Of a stretch of DNA of 64,000 nucleotides, positions 36,755 through 46,942 are shown piece after piece; positions within the stretch are counted from its first letter, which is position 1, and every line of letters starts with the position of its first letter. This stretch comes from Austropuccinia psidii (lineage: Eukaryota; Basidiomycota; Pucciniomycetes; Pucciniales; Sphaerophragmiaceae): NCBI GenBank assembly GCA_023105745.1, contig JALGQZ010000002.1:76363285-76427284 (forward strand), given 5' to 3'. The notes under the pieces were generated by a model. That model saw only the letters and a list, made by a program, of their open reading frames with translations, had not been told where the DNA came from and ran no database searches. The position numbers were made by a program, and so were the translations under genes.

Positions 36755-37475
36755 AAATTGTTGGGAACCTTCACAAGCGTAAGGATTGGCGTGTGAGTTG
36801 TCGGGAGCCTGCACAGGCGTAAGGATTGGCGTGTGAATTGTTGGGCGCCTGCACAGGTGTAAGGATTGGAGTGTGAATTGTTGGGAGCCTGCGCAGGTGT
36901 AAGAATTTGTCATCATTGTTGGCAACCTTCACAAGCATAAGGATTGGCGTGTGAATCGTTGGAAGCCTGTACAGGCATAAGGAATTTTTAGCATTTTTGG
37001 GAGCCTTCACAAGGGTAAGTATTGGCATGTGAATTGTCGGGAGCCTGCACAGGCGTAAGGACTGGCGTGTGAATTGTTGGGAGCCTGCACAGGCGTAAGA
37101 ATTGGCGTGTGAATTCTCGGGATCCTGCACAGGCGTAAGAATTTGTCAGCATTTTTGGCAACCTTCACAAGCGTAAGGATTGACGTGTGAATCATCGGAA
37201 GCCTGTACAGGTGTAAGGAATTTTTGCCATTTTGGGGAACCTTCACAAGCGTAAGGATTGGTGTGTGAGTTTTCAGGAGCCTGCACAGGCGTAAGGATTG
37301 GCGTGTGAGCTGTCAAGAACCTGCACAGGCATAAGGATTGGCGTGTGAGCTGTCGGGAACCTGCACAGGCATAAGGATTGGCGTGTGAAGCGTCGGCAGC
37401 CCGCATAGGTGTCAGGAACTTTTAGCATTTTCAGAACCTGCACAGGCATAAGGATTCGCGTGTGAAGCATTGGCA
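36755..37475. repeat. 40-bp minisatellite array 1
   Basis: Units of 40 bp built on ggagcctgcacaggcgtaag followed by gattggcgtgtgaattgtcg, about 15-18 copies. Diverged variants (ggaaccttcacaagcgtaag; agcatttttgg spacers) are interspersed. Several minus-strand ORFs with repeated Cys-Ala-Gly-Ser are artefacts of the repeat. The unit shares tcgggagc and gcgtaaggat with array 2. Confidence 0.9.
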
Positions 37476-37504
37476 TTCTGGACAAGAGCAACAAACCAGG
37501 ACAT

Positions 37505-37530
37505 ATGTACAATGGCATGCCACCGTACAT
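37505..37530. repeat. dispersed palindrome, copy 2
   Basis: ATGTACAATGGCATGCCACC then GTACAT. It is a near-perfect palindrome around TGGCATGCCA, only AA/CC unpaired. It lies between array 1 and the 3' end of the TET/JBP-like gene. Confidence 0.65.
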
Positions 37531-37654
37531 AATCCACTTCACCCCTTTTTCATGTGAGACACCCCATCTCCCGCACTCGAATCCATCCAATCCTGGGGTC
37601 TATTGTCCTCTGCCTTACCCCACCGTTATTTACCCAACACACATGCAAATTTCC

Positions 37655-38602
37655 TCATTCTTTGAATTGGGATGAGATTGTATTACCATCCCTGATTTGA
37701 TAGCCCGCTCTCTCGCCAATCTCATAATAGCCATGGCTTTTTTGGCACATTGTTATTGCTAACCTGCTTGAGCATTGTGCGGACATACCCACTAGTGTCG
37801 TGCTTTTGTTGTCCTGTGCTGGATCAGTATAATGAACCAATGTACTACTGGCCCACACTACCTGAATGAGCCCATGACATGCGGATAGATCAATCCAAAA
37901 ATGCTCATTTGGGAAAATCAATTTTCCCCCTGTACACCGCTTTGATGCATCTCTTTGAATTTGGCCGGTCCGCTTATCAGCTTGAAACCACCATCCCGAA
38001 GCATACTGCGATTCATCCTTATGAAGATGAGCTGAGTTTTTGAATCCATTCATGGTGAAAGTGAGTGCGGAAGCAAACTCGCATGCACCCTGATTTTCCA
38101 GAATATTGCCTTCATAGTTGACTTGATCAAAAGACGGAACCCCCAATGAGTTGTAGCAATTTTGAATCTTCTGAAATAAATTATCCCCAACATATCGTAA
38201 GGATTGACCTAGAATGCAACCCACCAAGCTAAGATTGGCACCTTGGTTCCGCCATTCATCTTTTGTGTTTTCAATTTTCCCGACACTTCCATACAGACCA
38301 AATTGTTCATTCTTCGTGCTGCATTTGTGCCACCCAATTGCGAACATAAATCCCTCCAGTAATGCTCCATTTGTTGCAATCGGGTCGGTGAATCTCTTTT
38401 CCCAAAATAAGAACTGTGATAATTCATCCCATTGATTGACCGCGACTTCACTCATTGTTGTGAATGGTTGGAATTCGACAAGGGCAATGAGTAATCCGGT
38501 TGAAGAGAAAATTGCCACATGGCCAAAGTGAATGTGTTTGATCTGATTGACATCCACAACCCTCCAAATTTCACTTGGGGTGATATTTGCTGATACTGGC
38601 AT
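37655..38602 (-). CDS. TET/JBP-like 2-oxoglutarate/Fe(II) oxygenase
   Basis: A 315-residue ORF. The N-terminal part (HIHFGHVAIF...LIALVEFQPF, GFMFAIGWHKC, NEQFGLYG) and C-terminal core match, as I recall them, the Tet-like oxygenases expanded in rusts. Candidate iron ligands: H194 and D196 in AHLHKDESQY, and distal H257 in TLVHYTD. R280 (SSRLA) is a candidate 2-oxoglutarate contact. The double-stranded beta-helix core shows GGKLIFP, WIDLSACHGLI and VVWAS. The family oxidises 5-methyl pyrimidines in DNA; the substrate here is unknown. Upstream frames (38956-38648, with KLLSFKWQEAVYD) may be earlier exons. It lies inside the CACCA transposon near the transposon-borne unknown gene. I saw no stop in this part. 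Confidence 0.75.
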   Translation of the reverse strand: MPVSANITPSEIWRVVDVNQIKHIHFGHVAIFSSTGLLIALVEFQPFTTMSEVAVNQWDELSQFLFWEKRFTDPIATNGALLEGFMFAIGWHKCSTKNEQFGLYGSVGKIENTKDEWRNQGANLSLVGCILGQSLRYVGDNLFQKIQNCYNSLGVPSFDQVNYEGNILENQGACEFASALTFTMNGFKNSAHLHKDESQYASGWWFQADKRTGQIQRDASKRCTGGKLIFPNEHFWIDLSACHGLIQVVWASSTLVHYTDPAQDNKSTTLVGMSAQCSSRLAITMCQKSHGYYEIGERAGYQIRDGNTISSQFKE

Positions 38603-38647
38603 TGATATTTGTGCTGTTGGTCGAGAGTAGGAAAAAAACCTATTCCT

Positions 38648-38956
38648 TCAGTTTGTTTTGCCCTCATTTGTCTTTTGGGATCTCCCACTATTCCTGAGTG
38701 GTTGAGCGATCACTATGTGTTGAAGCAGACAAGATATCATATACTGCTTCCTGCCATTTGAAGCTAAGGAGTTTTGAGTCCAGAATGGTGCCCAATGCCC
38801 AAGGAGCTTTCTTTGGCACACATCCTTTGACTTCCCTGTTGGAGCCCACATGACATTGGCACAATCTGAACCGACTAAAGCCAATTTTCTTCCATGGGGC
38901 CCAATGAGGGTGCCACATAAATGTGGAAGCATATATATATATCTATATATATACAC
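38648..38956 (-). other. possible upstream exon of the TET/JBP-like gene
   Basis: Open in two minus frames (ILDSKLLSFKWQEAVYDILS in one, TNEGKTN end in the other). It lies directly upstream of the 315-residue ORF on the same strand. Splice borders are unclear, so this is tentative. A short (ta)n microsatellite (38928-38953) lies at its upstream edge. Confidence 0.3.
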
Positions 38957-39627
38957 TGAGATTAAGCGAGAAACTCACACTTTCCTTCCTCAGCCCGACG
39001 CTTTCTTGCGAGTTCCCTTTTACGCTCATTTCCTTTTTTCGTGAATGGCATGCTTGCAGCAGAAAATGAAATGAAACCAAATGATTACTGATTTATTAAT
39101 ATCACCTAAATTGAATTGCGGTCGATGAATCTTTTTTAATTGCGGCTAAAAAGAAAGATCACACTTGACCTTCGCGAATTCACGATCTCAAATACCTGAA
39201 CCTGAAAATTGCAGTGGATAGTGCATTATTCAATTTGACATTGATGTTCCCATGCAATCAATTTCCAATCCAACCATCTGGAATATCGCAAGCACACACA
39301 AATGCAATATGCATCCTGCTGCGGATCCCTAGTTATCCTAGTCCTCTTGAAAGACACAGGAACATTTGGCCTATTATGGGCTGGTGGGAAGTGATAAACG
39401 CGACCTCCCGCAATGCCCCCGCGTGTGCTACTCACGCGCACAACTGCCTGACTCAGCTTGGGTCTTGTCGGAGTCTTTTCAATGATGTAAGGAGGCATGC
39501 CGCCATACAATTACTATTGGTATTCATACTGTGGCCTCCCAGAAGTAGTAGGATAGGAAGTCATGATTATTAAATTTATAAATAACTTTGCAAAATTCAA
39601 TTACAATCTATCTAGTACAAATCTAAT
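38957..39627. other. intergenic region between the TET-like and the unknown gene
   Basis: Mixed composition with no convincing gene. It contains palindrome copy 3 (39486-39509). A plus ORF at 39214-39573 crosses that palindrome and lacks family features. Confidence 0.45.
39486..39509. repeat. dispersed palindrome, copy 3
   Basis: TGTAAGGAGGCATGCCGCCA then TACA. The core GGCATGCC is symmetric and outer arms TGTA/TACA pair. Confidence 0.6.
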
Positions 39628-41864
39628 CTAAAACGGGTCAATCCTGGTTGTGAGTTTAGCTGACCTGGGTACAGTCAAGGTGACCTCATCACTTGAACCA
39701 AGACCGCGCTTCGCTACCCAGGCATCACCAAAGTCTAATACTAATAATTGTGCAAATTCAAATCTAAGAGGTACAGTGGGGTTAAAAGACTCTGATGAGA
39801 AGAAACTTTTATTCAGTAAATTCCATATATACTTATTAGTACGTAGCCACACTGGCTCCACTAGATTTTTACCCTCTGAAAGTTTTGCCAAAATGTCAAT
39901 TAGTGATAAAGCCCCTTTAACTGAGCTTGTTCTCCAGTCATCTGAGCATACCATCAAACCACGAATCCCTGCTGCACAGAATGCTGCTAATATACCATAG
40001 CAAATTCGATTTATTCCAAGATTCTTGTGACACGTCAAAAGATCTTTGATGGCCTCATTTTTTTTTGAGTTTGTGAGTTTGCCTTTGATGCCATTAACTT
40101 CAACCTTCGTATGTGCACGTACCATGTTGTACGCAATCATCAAATGGATAACTGTATCCATTGGATCCTCCAGGTTCTTGTGCGGCTTTGTGGATATCTC
40201 ATTGTCAGCCCCACCACCTTCAATGCTGAGCTGGGTTGCACGTTGCTTTGATTTACTCAAGCAGGAGGCAAGGTATTCAACTGCTCCCCATTCGAGTCCA
40301 AGAGGATTGGTCGAATTTGATGTTGGTGCAACATATGGTTTGGGTGCAATCACATTGTATGAGACTAAACTAATGGATTCAAACATAACATTTGCCCAAA
40401 AATGTTTAACTGGATTGGCGGGGTAAAGAAGGCTCTGAACCATTTTGAAGAAGGAGTGTTCAGATTTTTGGAGATTCTCTGGAGGCTTAGCTGATTCCTT
40501 CATCAATTTGAGATCCCAAATGTTGTGATCAAAAAACGCTTCTGTTTCTGTTGGCTTAAAAAAATCTAACCCTGTATATTGCAATTTATGTCACCAGTCA
40601 ACAGCCAATAATCATGTATCATGCACAAAGATAAAACTCACCTGCCATCTCAAGGTCCTCCAGCCAGGAGGACATTTTAAGCTCTCGGTTACTGATCACC
40701 TTAATACCAACGGGCAGGAATGTATGAGCATCTTTTGTTGGTAAATTGTCCCATCGATTTTTGTAAATACTATTGATATTATCAAGCCCTCTTTTCCATG
40801 ATTGTTGAGTAATATTGGAATGATAATTCAAAATGCCTGCAAACTCTTCCATGCAGGATAAAAAAATTCCTTAAAAATTAGCAGAAAATGACACTTTGGG
40901 CTCAGGGTCAGGAATTATATCAGTCATATCTCGTCCCATTGTATCATGTTTAATTGTTTCCCTTTCTTGAAAGGCTTGAATATTCCGAGGAGAGGCGGGA
41001 GGGGTTTCATCATGGATTGTTTCATTGGGTATTGGGGGGCTTTCAGTATGTGGAGCTTCATCATGGATTGTTTCATTGAGTATGGGGGGGGGTTCAGTAT
41101 GCGGAGGTTCATTATCAATATGGTCCCCTTCAACATTGATCATTTCATCACCTTGATCCCGAGAATCCTTTGCGGCTTCAAAGTTACGGCGTTTTTTGTA
41201 TGTTTTTTTGGTCACATGTATATTTGGTCTTTTTCCTAATCCTTTGCCTGGAAATCCAATTACGGCTCAAGATCCTTCAGGTAGAGATTCTCCCACCTCC
41301 ACACCTGCCCATATATTGTAAGCAGCTATTTTTATCAATTTTGTTTTGAATTAGTAATGGACTTCTGGCTCAAATCCATTTTGAGCAGGCTCATGGCTTC
41401 AGCAATCTTTTGACACACATAATCAGGAATTTTACTATCATTTTGAATTTTTTTGAGCCTTGGGATTGTTTGAGCAATGTTGGAGACAAATTGTTCCTTG
41501 GATATAATTTCCACCTCCCCACTGAAAATTACATCATCTTGCCCATCATCTTCTGTAGGTGCACAAGGTTCAACAGTCTTTTCCTTCTCATAACTTTTAA
41601 AAATCAGTTTCTGAGAGCTTGGAGGCTGACCTGAAATAAAGGCTATGACACGATATCAGGTTTTGGGAGATTAGAAATATTCAAGATGGATGCATACTCA
41701 CATTCTGGAAGAACTGGTGGATCTTGATTATCTTCATGTGACTGGCTCTCTACTTCAATGCCTAATTCACGACTGCTGGCGATATCAGAGATTTCACTTC
41801 CACTCTCTGGGGCTGAAGTTGGTTGTTCATTGAATTCAGTTGAATTTCCCAGGGTTTGGGCCAT
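39628..41864 (-). CDS. multi-exon gene of unknown function in the CACCA transposon
   Basis: I do not recognise the product. Exon 1 starts MAQTLGNSTEFNEQPTSA (41864) and ends at donor GAAT|GTGAGT (about 41698). Acceptor tttatttcag (about 41633) opens an exon with QPPSSQKLIFKSYEKEKT. A later exon (about 41260-40871) has a basic stretch KKTYKKRRNF and a twice-repeated PPHTEPPPILNETIHDE-like unit. Next comes MEEFAGILNYHSN...LEDLEMAG, donor GCAG|GTGAGT near 40640, acceptor atatacag near 40580. The last exon runs GLDFFKPTETEAFFDHNIWD to a stop at 39628 (about 315 residues, with GINRICYGILAAFCAAGIRG and LVLDFGDAWVAKRG). That exon is open and mostly alpha-helical in appearance. The middle exon borders are uncertain. 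A nuclear role is suggested only by the basic patch. Confidence 0.6.
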
Positions 41865-42363
41865 AGCGGAGGTATTTTATTAAGCAAATAGATGGTGACG
41901 AGTTGATTGATAAATTGTTTGAAAATTTTTGAATAAAAAGATCCAAATTGAAGAAAAAAGGTGCAAGTAAAATAATTGCATTTGCAAAATGCGATTTGTC
42001 GGGAAATTGAAGGAGGCAATGTTTTGCAAATTATTTAATATCATGAAAATGAAATCACTTCCCTGTGAGACATTGAATAAAGTTGACTAGTGAGAAACCT
42101 ACTAAAGTCAACTTTTGAACTATTCAACGCTCATGAGGTAAGGACTAAGCAAAGTGTTCCATTTGAATGATATGAAATAAAATGGTTTCGTCGGCGAAAC
42201 AGGAGACCCAATTCTTGTCTTAAATAGTAAACTTATTAGGTTTTAATTTGTGAGTCTCATGATTTAAACCCTAACCACAACATTGTGAATATACTGATCA
42301 ATTTCCCCTTAGGTCCTGTTGGCAGAGAAGGCCACTCAGCATATTTCGGCGATTGCGTTCATC
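41865..42363. other. upstream region of the unknown gene, no gene seen
   Basis: AT-rich just upstream of the start at 41864, probably promoter. It leads to palindrome copy 4. Confidence 0.45.
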
Positions 42364-42389
42364 GTGTACGCCAACAAGCCACCGTACAC
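42364..42389. repeat. dispersed palindrome, copy 4
   Basis: GTGTACGCCAACAAGCCACC then GTACAC. The outer arms GTGTAC/GTACAC are perfect. On the minus strand it reads GTGTACGGTGGC like the other copies. It directly precedes array 2. Confidence 0.6.
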
Positions 42390-42394
42390 TATGG

Positions 42395-43075
42395 ATGTAG
42401 TACGGAAGCGTAAGGATAAGTCGTGTCGGGAGCATGTTGGGAGGCACTCCGCGAGTGTAAGGATAAGTGGTGTCGGGAGGGCACTACACAAGCCTAAAGC
42501 TAAGTCGTGTCGAGAGCATGTTGGGAGGCACTCCGTGAGCGTAAGGATAAGTGGTGTCAGGAGCATGTCGGGAGTGCACTCCGCGAGCGTAAGGATAAGT
42601 GGTGTCGGGAGCATTTCGGGAGGGCACTCCACAAGCGTAAGGATAAGTGGTGTCGGGAGTGCACTCCGCAAGCGTAAGGATAAGTGGTGTCGGGAGTGCA
42701 CTCCGCGAGCGTAAGGATAAGTGGTGTCAGGAGCATGTCAGGAGGGCACGCTGCGAGCGTAAGGATGGTAAGCAGTGTCAGGAGGGCACTACACAAGCGT
42801 AAGGATAAGTGGTGTCGGGAGCATGTCGGGAGTGCACTCCGCGAGCGTAAGTATGGTAAGCAGTGTCGGGAGGATGTCGGGAGGGCACTACACAAGCGTA
42901 AGGATAAGTGGTGTCGGGAGCATGTCGGGAGGGCACTACACAAGCGTAAGGATAAGTGGTGTTGGGAGCATGTCGGGAGGGCACTCTGCGAGCGTAAGGA
43001 TAAGGGGTGTCGGGAGCATGTTGGGAGTGCACCACGTGAGCATAAAGATGGTAAGGGCGGGGGTGTGAAAGCGTA
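42395..43075. repeat. 48-bp (and 37-bp) minisatellite array 2
   Basis: Units of 48 bp (gtaaggataagtggtgtcgg, gagcatgtcgggagtgcact, ccgcgagc) mixed with 37-bp units lacking gagcatgtcgg. About 14 copies, CpG-rich. Because 48 is a multiple of three, long repetitive ORFs appear on both strands; they are artefacts. The unit shares tcgggagc and gcgtaaggat with array 1. Confidence 0.9.
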
Positions 43076-43376
43076 AGTAGTGGTGAAGACAGAGATGGGG
43101 GGAAGTGTTGGAGTCTCATGTGGAGGGCGGTATGGGCACGTAAGCATGCGAAGCGTCGGGACGGATTAGGTGGGGATGCGGAAGCCAATGAGGTGAAATT
43201 ACACGAACATTGCGAATAGTGTTGAAAGGGGTTTGGGCTTTGAGTGACATTCTCATGTGACACATGTGACAATTGATGTTGTCTTGACCCTGACGTGACG
43301 TGACCCACTAAATCCAGTGACTATAAGGTGACACTAACGCGACTGAAGCAAGATTTTATACTGACGGCGGTTCGAT
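43076..43376. other. right subterminal region of the CACCA transposon
   Basis: No gene. It contains TGACGTGACGTGAC (43291-43304), the inverted counterpart of the left subterminal CACGTCAAGC repeats. Confidence 0.5.
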
Positions 43377-43419
43377 GTGAAGTCAATCGCCGACGATTGA
43401 CACAAGATTCGCCCTGGTG
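43377..43419 (-). repeat. right terminal inverted repeat of the CACCA transposon
   Basis: Ends ...GATTCGCCCTGGTG. Its reverse complement matches 19030-19072 with two differences. It is followed by ctt and the continuation of the RNase H gene. Confidence 0.93.
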
Positions 43420-45153
43420 CTTGCTTCTGTTGGCTTTATTTGTCTTGAAATAAAACAAATTGGTCCTTCTACTGGTTTATCATTGATAATTTGTGTCTGG
43501 TGTAGTGCAGCACCTAGTCCTTCTCCACAGGCATCAATGTACAGTTTGAAGGGTAGTTTCCAATCTGGCATTAGAAGAAATGGGGCATTTGTTAAGGAAT
43601 TTTTCAATGCTTCATATGCCTTTACTCTTTCTTCTGTCATTTCATAGACAGTTTGTTGGTCACATAGCTTATACAAGGATTTAGCAATTTTTTCAAAGTC
43701 CTTTATATGCTACCTATAGTAACCAGCAAATCCTAGAAATGATTGCATTTCTTTTTTGGTTCGAGGCATTGGCTTATATAGTACTGCTGCTACTTTATTC
43801 TTGTCTATGCCTAGACTAAGTCCTGATACAACATGTCCTAGTGCTTTTAATTCACTGTATGCAATATGACACTTTTTCAACGAAATTTTCATATTCACTT
43901 GGACTATTTTTTGTAGTACCCTTTATAGTCTTGTAAGGTGATTTTACCACGTTTCTGAGCAAACTATGATCTCATCAATATAGATGATTAACCATCCTTC
44001 TGATAATTCTTCAGGAAATATGGTATTCATCATTCTTTGATAATGGGAAGGTGCATTTTTTATTCCAAATGGAATTCTTAAGTATTCAAAAATTCCACAG
44101 TGGGCTATTATCCTCAGTAGTTTTTTGGCATTTTCGGTTAAGAAATTTTGATGAAAACCCTTTAAGGCATCCATGGCTGTGATGAACTTAGCTTGTGAAA
44201 ATTGTGTCAATATCTCATGGATCCTGGGTATTGGATACCTGTCTGGAATTGTATAGGTGTTCAGGGCTCTGAAGTCTACTACCATCCTTGATTTTCCATT
44301 ATGCCAAGCCATAATGACAGGTGTAGTGACTTCTACCTGTTCATCATGTCCTACCTTTCTTAATACTCCAAGGTCCATTAATTCTTTAATGTCTACCTCT
44401 AAGGCTTCTCTAGCCCTTGGACTAGCTGGGTAAGCAGGTCTCCTTAGTAAAGGTGGGTAAGGGTTTTCCACATTAAGAATTATACCCACTTCATGTCCAA
44501 TTATGGCACCTAGTGGCTCTTTGTCAGTTGCAAAGGCATTTTTGTACTTAAATAAGAGGTCAATCAATTTTTCTTTCATGTTTTCTGTTAATTCTTGATT
44601 GAATTCTGCCTCTTTAAGTTGTTCAGATATAAAAAGTTCCTTTTCTGGAATTTTTTCTTCATTCTTAATAACTGTGATTTGTTTTTTGTTATTTAAGAAG
44701 CCAAACTTTTGTCTTTTGTTGTCTCCTATGGTAAAATATCTATCCTTTTGGTTAGAGATATCTATACCATAAATTGATAAGTAGTCATTCCCAAGTATGA
44801 AGTGATTACTAGTACAGTTGTCCATTACTAAAAACTCTACTTTGATCCTGACACATTGTGAGGGAGGAGGAAAAATTAGTGTTAAATCAATTATTCCAAG
44901 GGGCTTCATGCTCTCACTTGCACTACTAAATTTGACACCTTATATTGGCATACGTTTCTCTTGCCAGTATGGGACAATGGTTTTTAAATAACTTTTACCA
45001 ACACAGGTGCAATATGCTCTTGTATCTAAGTTAACTTTTTCTTCTTGGTTATCAACCATAACAATACTTATACTTTATTTTCCAGCTGTATATCCCATTC
45101 CTCTTGCAGGTTTGGTTCTATGCATTTTGGCATCTTGTATTTTTGTAAGGTTT
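43420..45153 (-). pseudogene. element C pol, protease to RNase H part
   Basis: Joins 19029 once the transposon is removed. It contains RNase H N-terminus ([11 protein letters not shown]), connection ([20 protein letters not shown]), reverse transcriptase ([26 protein letters not shown] where the family has YIDDII) and the protease C-terminal part (43944-44909), then protease near 45010-45130. Several frameshifts and stops are present (for example near 43690 and 43930). Catalytic Asp to Glu in YIDD and the stops make it dead. Confidence 0.88.
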
Positions 45154-46942
45154 GTGTCTGTAAGGTGTGGATATGAAGCTTTGATTAAAAATCAAGTACT
45201 TTTCCTGTCCTCAAAATTTGTATAAGGTAAAATTCAGTTGAAATTAGTATGAAATATTATTTTTAAGAGAGAACACACCAATTTTATTGTTTATAACTTT
45301 ATTAGTATAAAACAATAATATTATAAAAATTTATTGTTTTACCAACAATAAAAATGTATCCAAAAAATACTCTACAAGAGATATTTTAAGGCTACAAAAG
45401 AAATTTCTTCAAGAGCAATTTCAATTGGAATTAATTGAGCAAAGAACTACAAGCAATTAATTAAAGAAAAAAGTCTTTAAAAAGAATATTAAAGAGAAAG
45501 CACGCCCAAAAGTGACCAGAGTGAATTTGGAAACAAAGTGACAAAGTATACAGTGATGAAAGATGCTTTAATTCACTTTTGGGGTGGTTCAGGGGTAAAA
45601 ATGATTATAAGAGTTACAAACAATGATTATAATGATTTTTTCACGTGGATAAAAGGATTAAAATGATTTAAAAATGGTGGTTGGAATCTTTGATTGATTG
45701 ATTTAACAGTGTTTAAACTAATTAATAAAAGGAAAAGATTCTAACATGAAGAGAAAAGTGGGGCAAAGAAGACATTCTTTTATAGCCATCAATTCTCTTA
45801 CTCCAAAAGTAAAATTTACTCTTGTCAGTCGTGAAAAACAGTCTGACAACAGAAAAGCCAATTATAGAATCATTGAACCCTGGTTTAGACCAAAAAGGGC
45901 TGGTTTAAGCCATTTTTAGCCATTTTAGACCCTTAAATCAGCCATTACTATAGCAATACCAGGCCTAGAGCCTTCAAAACACGTCAGAATGTGTGTCAGA
46001 GGCGTAGAAACCATTTAGAACTGTTTTTTACTATGATTGTTATATCTTAAGGGTAGTTTTACCCTCTTGGCAACAGCTAAAACTACCCCAGTTGGTATCA
46101 AAACCTCGTGAACTTTTGCGTGAATTTTGACATCCCACGCCTGTCAGAAAGGATTTTGGGGGTCTAGCTCCCCCTTAGAGCTGGACTTCCTTTTCCCCCC
46201 CAAATTTAATCTTTCCAATTTATTTTTCCTTTAATTCCTCATCATGTATTATACTTATAATTTACATATGTAATTCAATTCAATTGTACAGTACAATACA
46301 GTAATAATTGACACCTCATATGTAAATCAAAGTTCACTTATGTAATACATGCGCACATTTTGACATTTCAATTGAATTCAATTGAAAATACTTCAATTCC
46401 TCATAACTTCTAAGCTAAACACAACACCTCAATTTTAACACAAAAATTGATGGTTCACACCACATGTGGTGTGAATTAAATTAAGGTTTTGAGGATTTTC
46501 AACTTTTGTATTGAAAATACTAAAAACTTAATTTAAGCTTATTTAGAGTTGAGTTACAAGAATTTCACTCAGAGGTGACCCCACCTGATTTTTTATGAGG
46601 AATCCAATGGTGAAATAATTTTTATGTGTTTATTTATTGAATAAAAAGTTATAATAATTTTTATTTAACTTTTTTCCAAATTTATTTATTTTTTCACAAT
46701 TTTGTTAAAATTTCATTTTTACTTAATTTTTTCAAGTATAAATGTAATTTTATACTTACAATATTTAATGTATTTTTATTCTTAAATTTTAATTAATTTT
46801 TTTATTTTTAATATAATTTTATATTTTTATTTTGATTTTTATTTTAATAATATAAATAAATTTATTTTATTTATATTAATATGTTATTTTGCTATTTGTG
46901 GTCTTTTGGGTATATGAAATTACCTCTAAGGCTCACAGTGTC
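45154..46942 (-). mobile_element. family I solo LTR in element C
   Basis: 45159-46937 (1779 bp) matches the LTRs of element A in reverse orientation (TGTAAGGTGTGGATATG ... GGCTCACA). It is flanked by a perfect duplication gtgtc (45154-45158, 46938-46942). The Gag/protease sequence resumes directly after it. It arose by LTR-LTR recombination of a former full element. Confidence 0.93.

Larger units (their letters stand above)
19027..43422. mobile_element. CACCA-ended Tnp2/Plavaka-like DNA transposon with cargo genes
   Basis: A 43-bp terminal inverted repeat (19030-19072 and 43377-43419, two internal mismatches plus small drift) starts CACCAGGGCGAATCTTGTGT on each strand. It is flanked by the 3-bp duplication ctt (19027-19029, 43420-43422). 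The host sequence on both sides is one continuous RNase H gene of element C, which fixes the ends. A 3-bp duplication with CAC-type termini fits the CACTA (CMC) superfamily, and the Tnp2-like transposase inside agrees. The total is 24,390 bp, of which 10.7 kb is nested element B. The remaining ~13.7 kb holds the transposase, a Zn2Cys6-like gene, a TET/JBP-like gene, an unknown multi-exon gene, two minisatellites and four palindromes. The transposase is broken, so this copy would need help to move. Confidence 0.9.

Noticed and set aside
36755..37475. CRISPR array
   Set aside because: The repeats abut without unique spacers and the context is eukaryotic.
36740..37590. Minus-strand ORFs with repeated Pro-Ile-Leu-Thr-Pro-Val-Gln-Ala
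   Set aside because: They are translations of the 40-bp minisatellite in shifting frames, with no conserved start or domain.
39628..41864. KDZ-type transposase for the unknown gene
   Set aside because: I could not find the expected catalytic or SWIM-like motifs, so the gene is left unnamed.
42319..43308. Long Arg/Lys/Trp/Cys-rich ORFs on the plus strand and Cys/His/Leu-rich ones on the minus strand
   Set aside because: They are translations of the 48-bp array. Open frames on both strands with 16-residue periodicity follow from the unit length, not from a gene.
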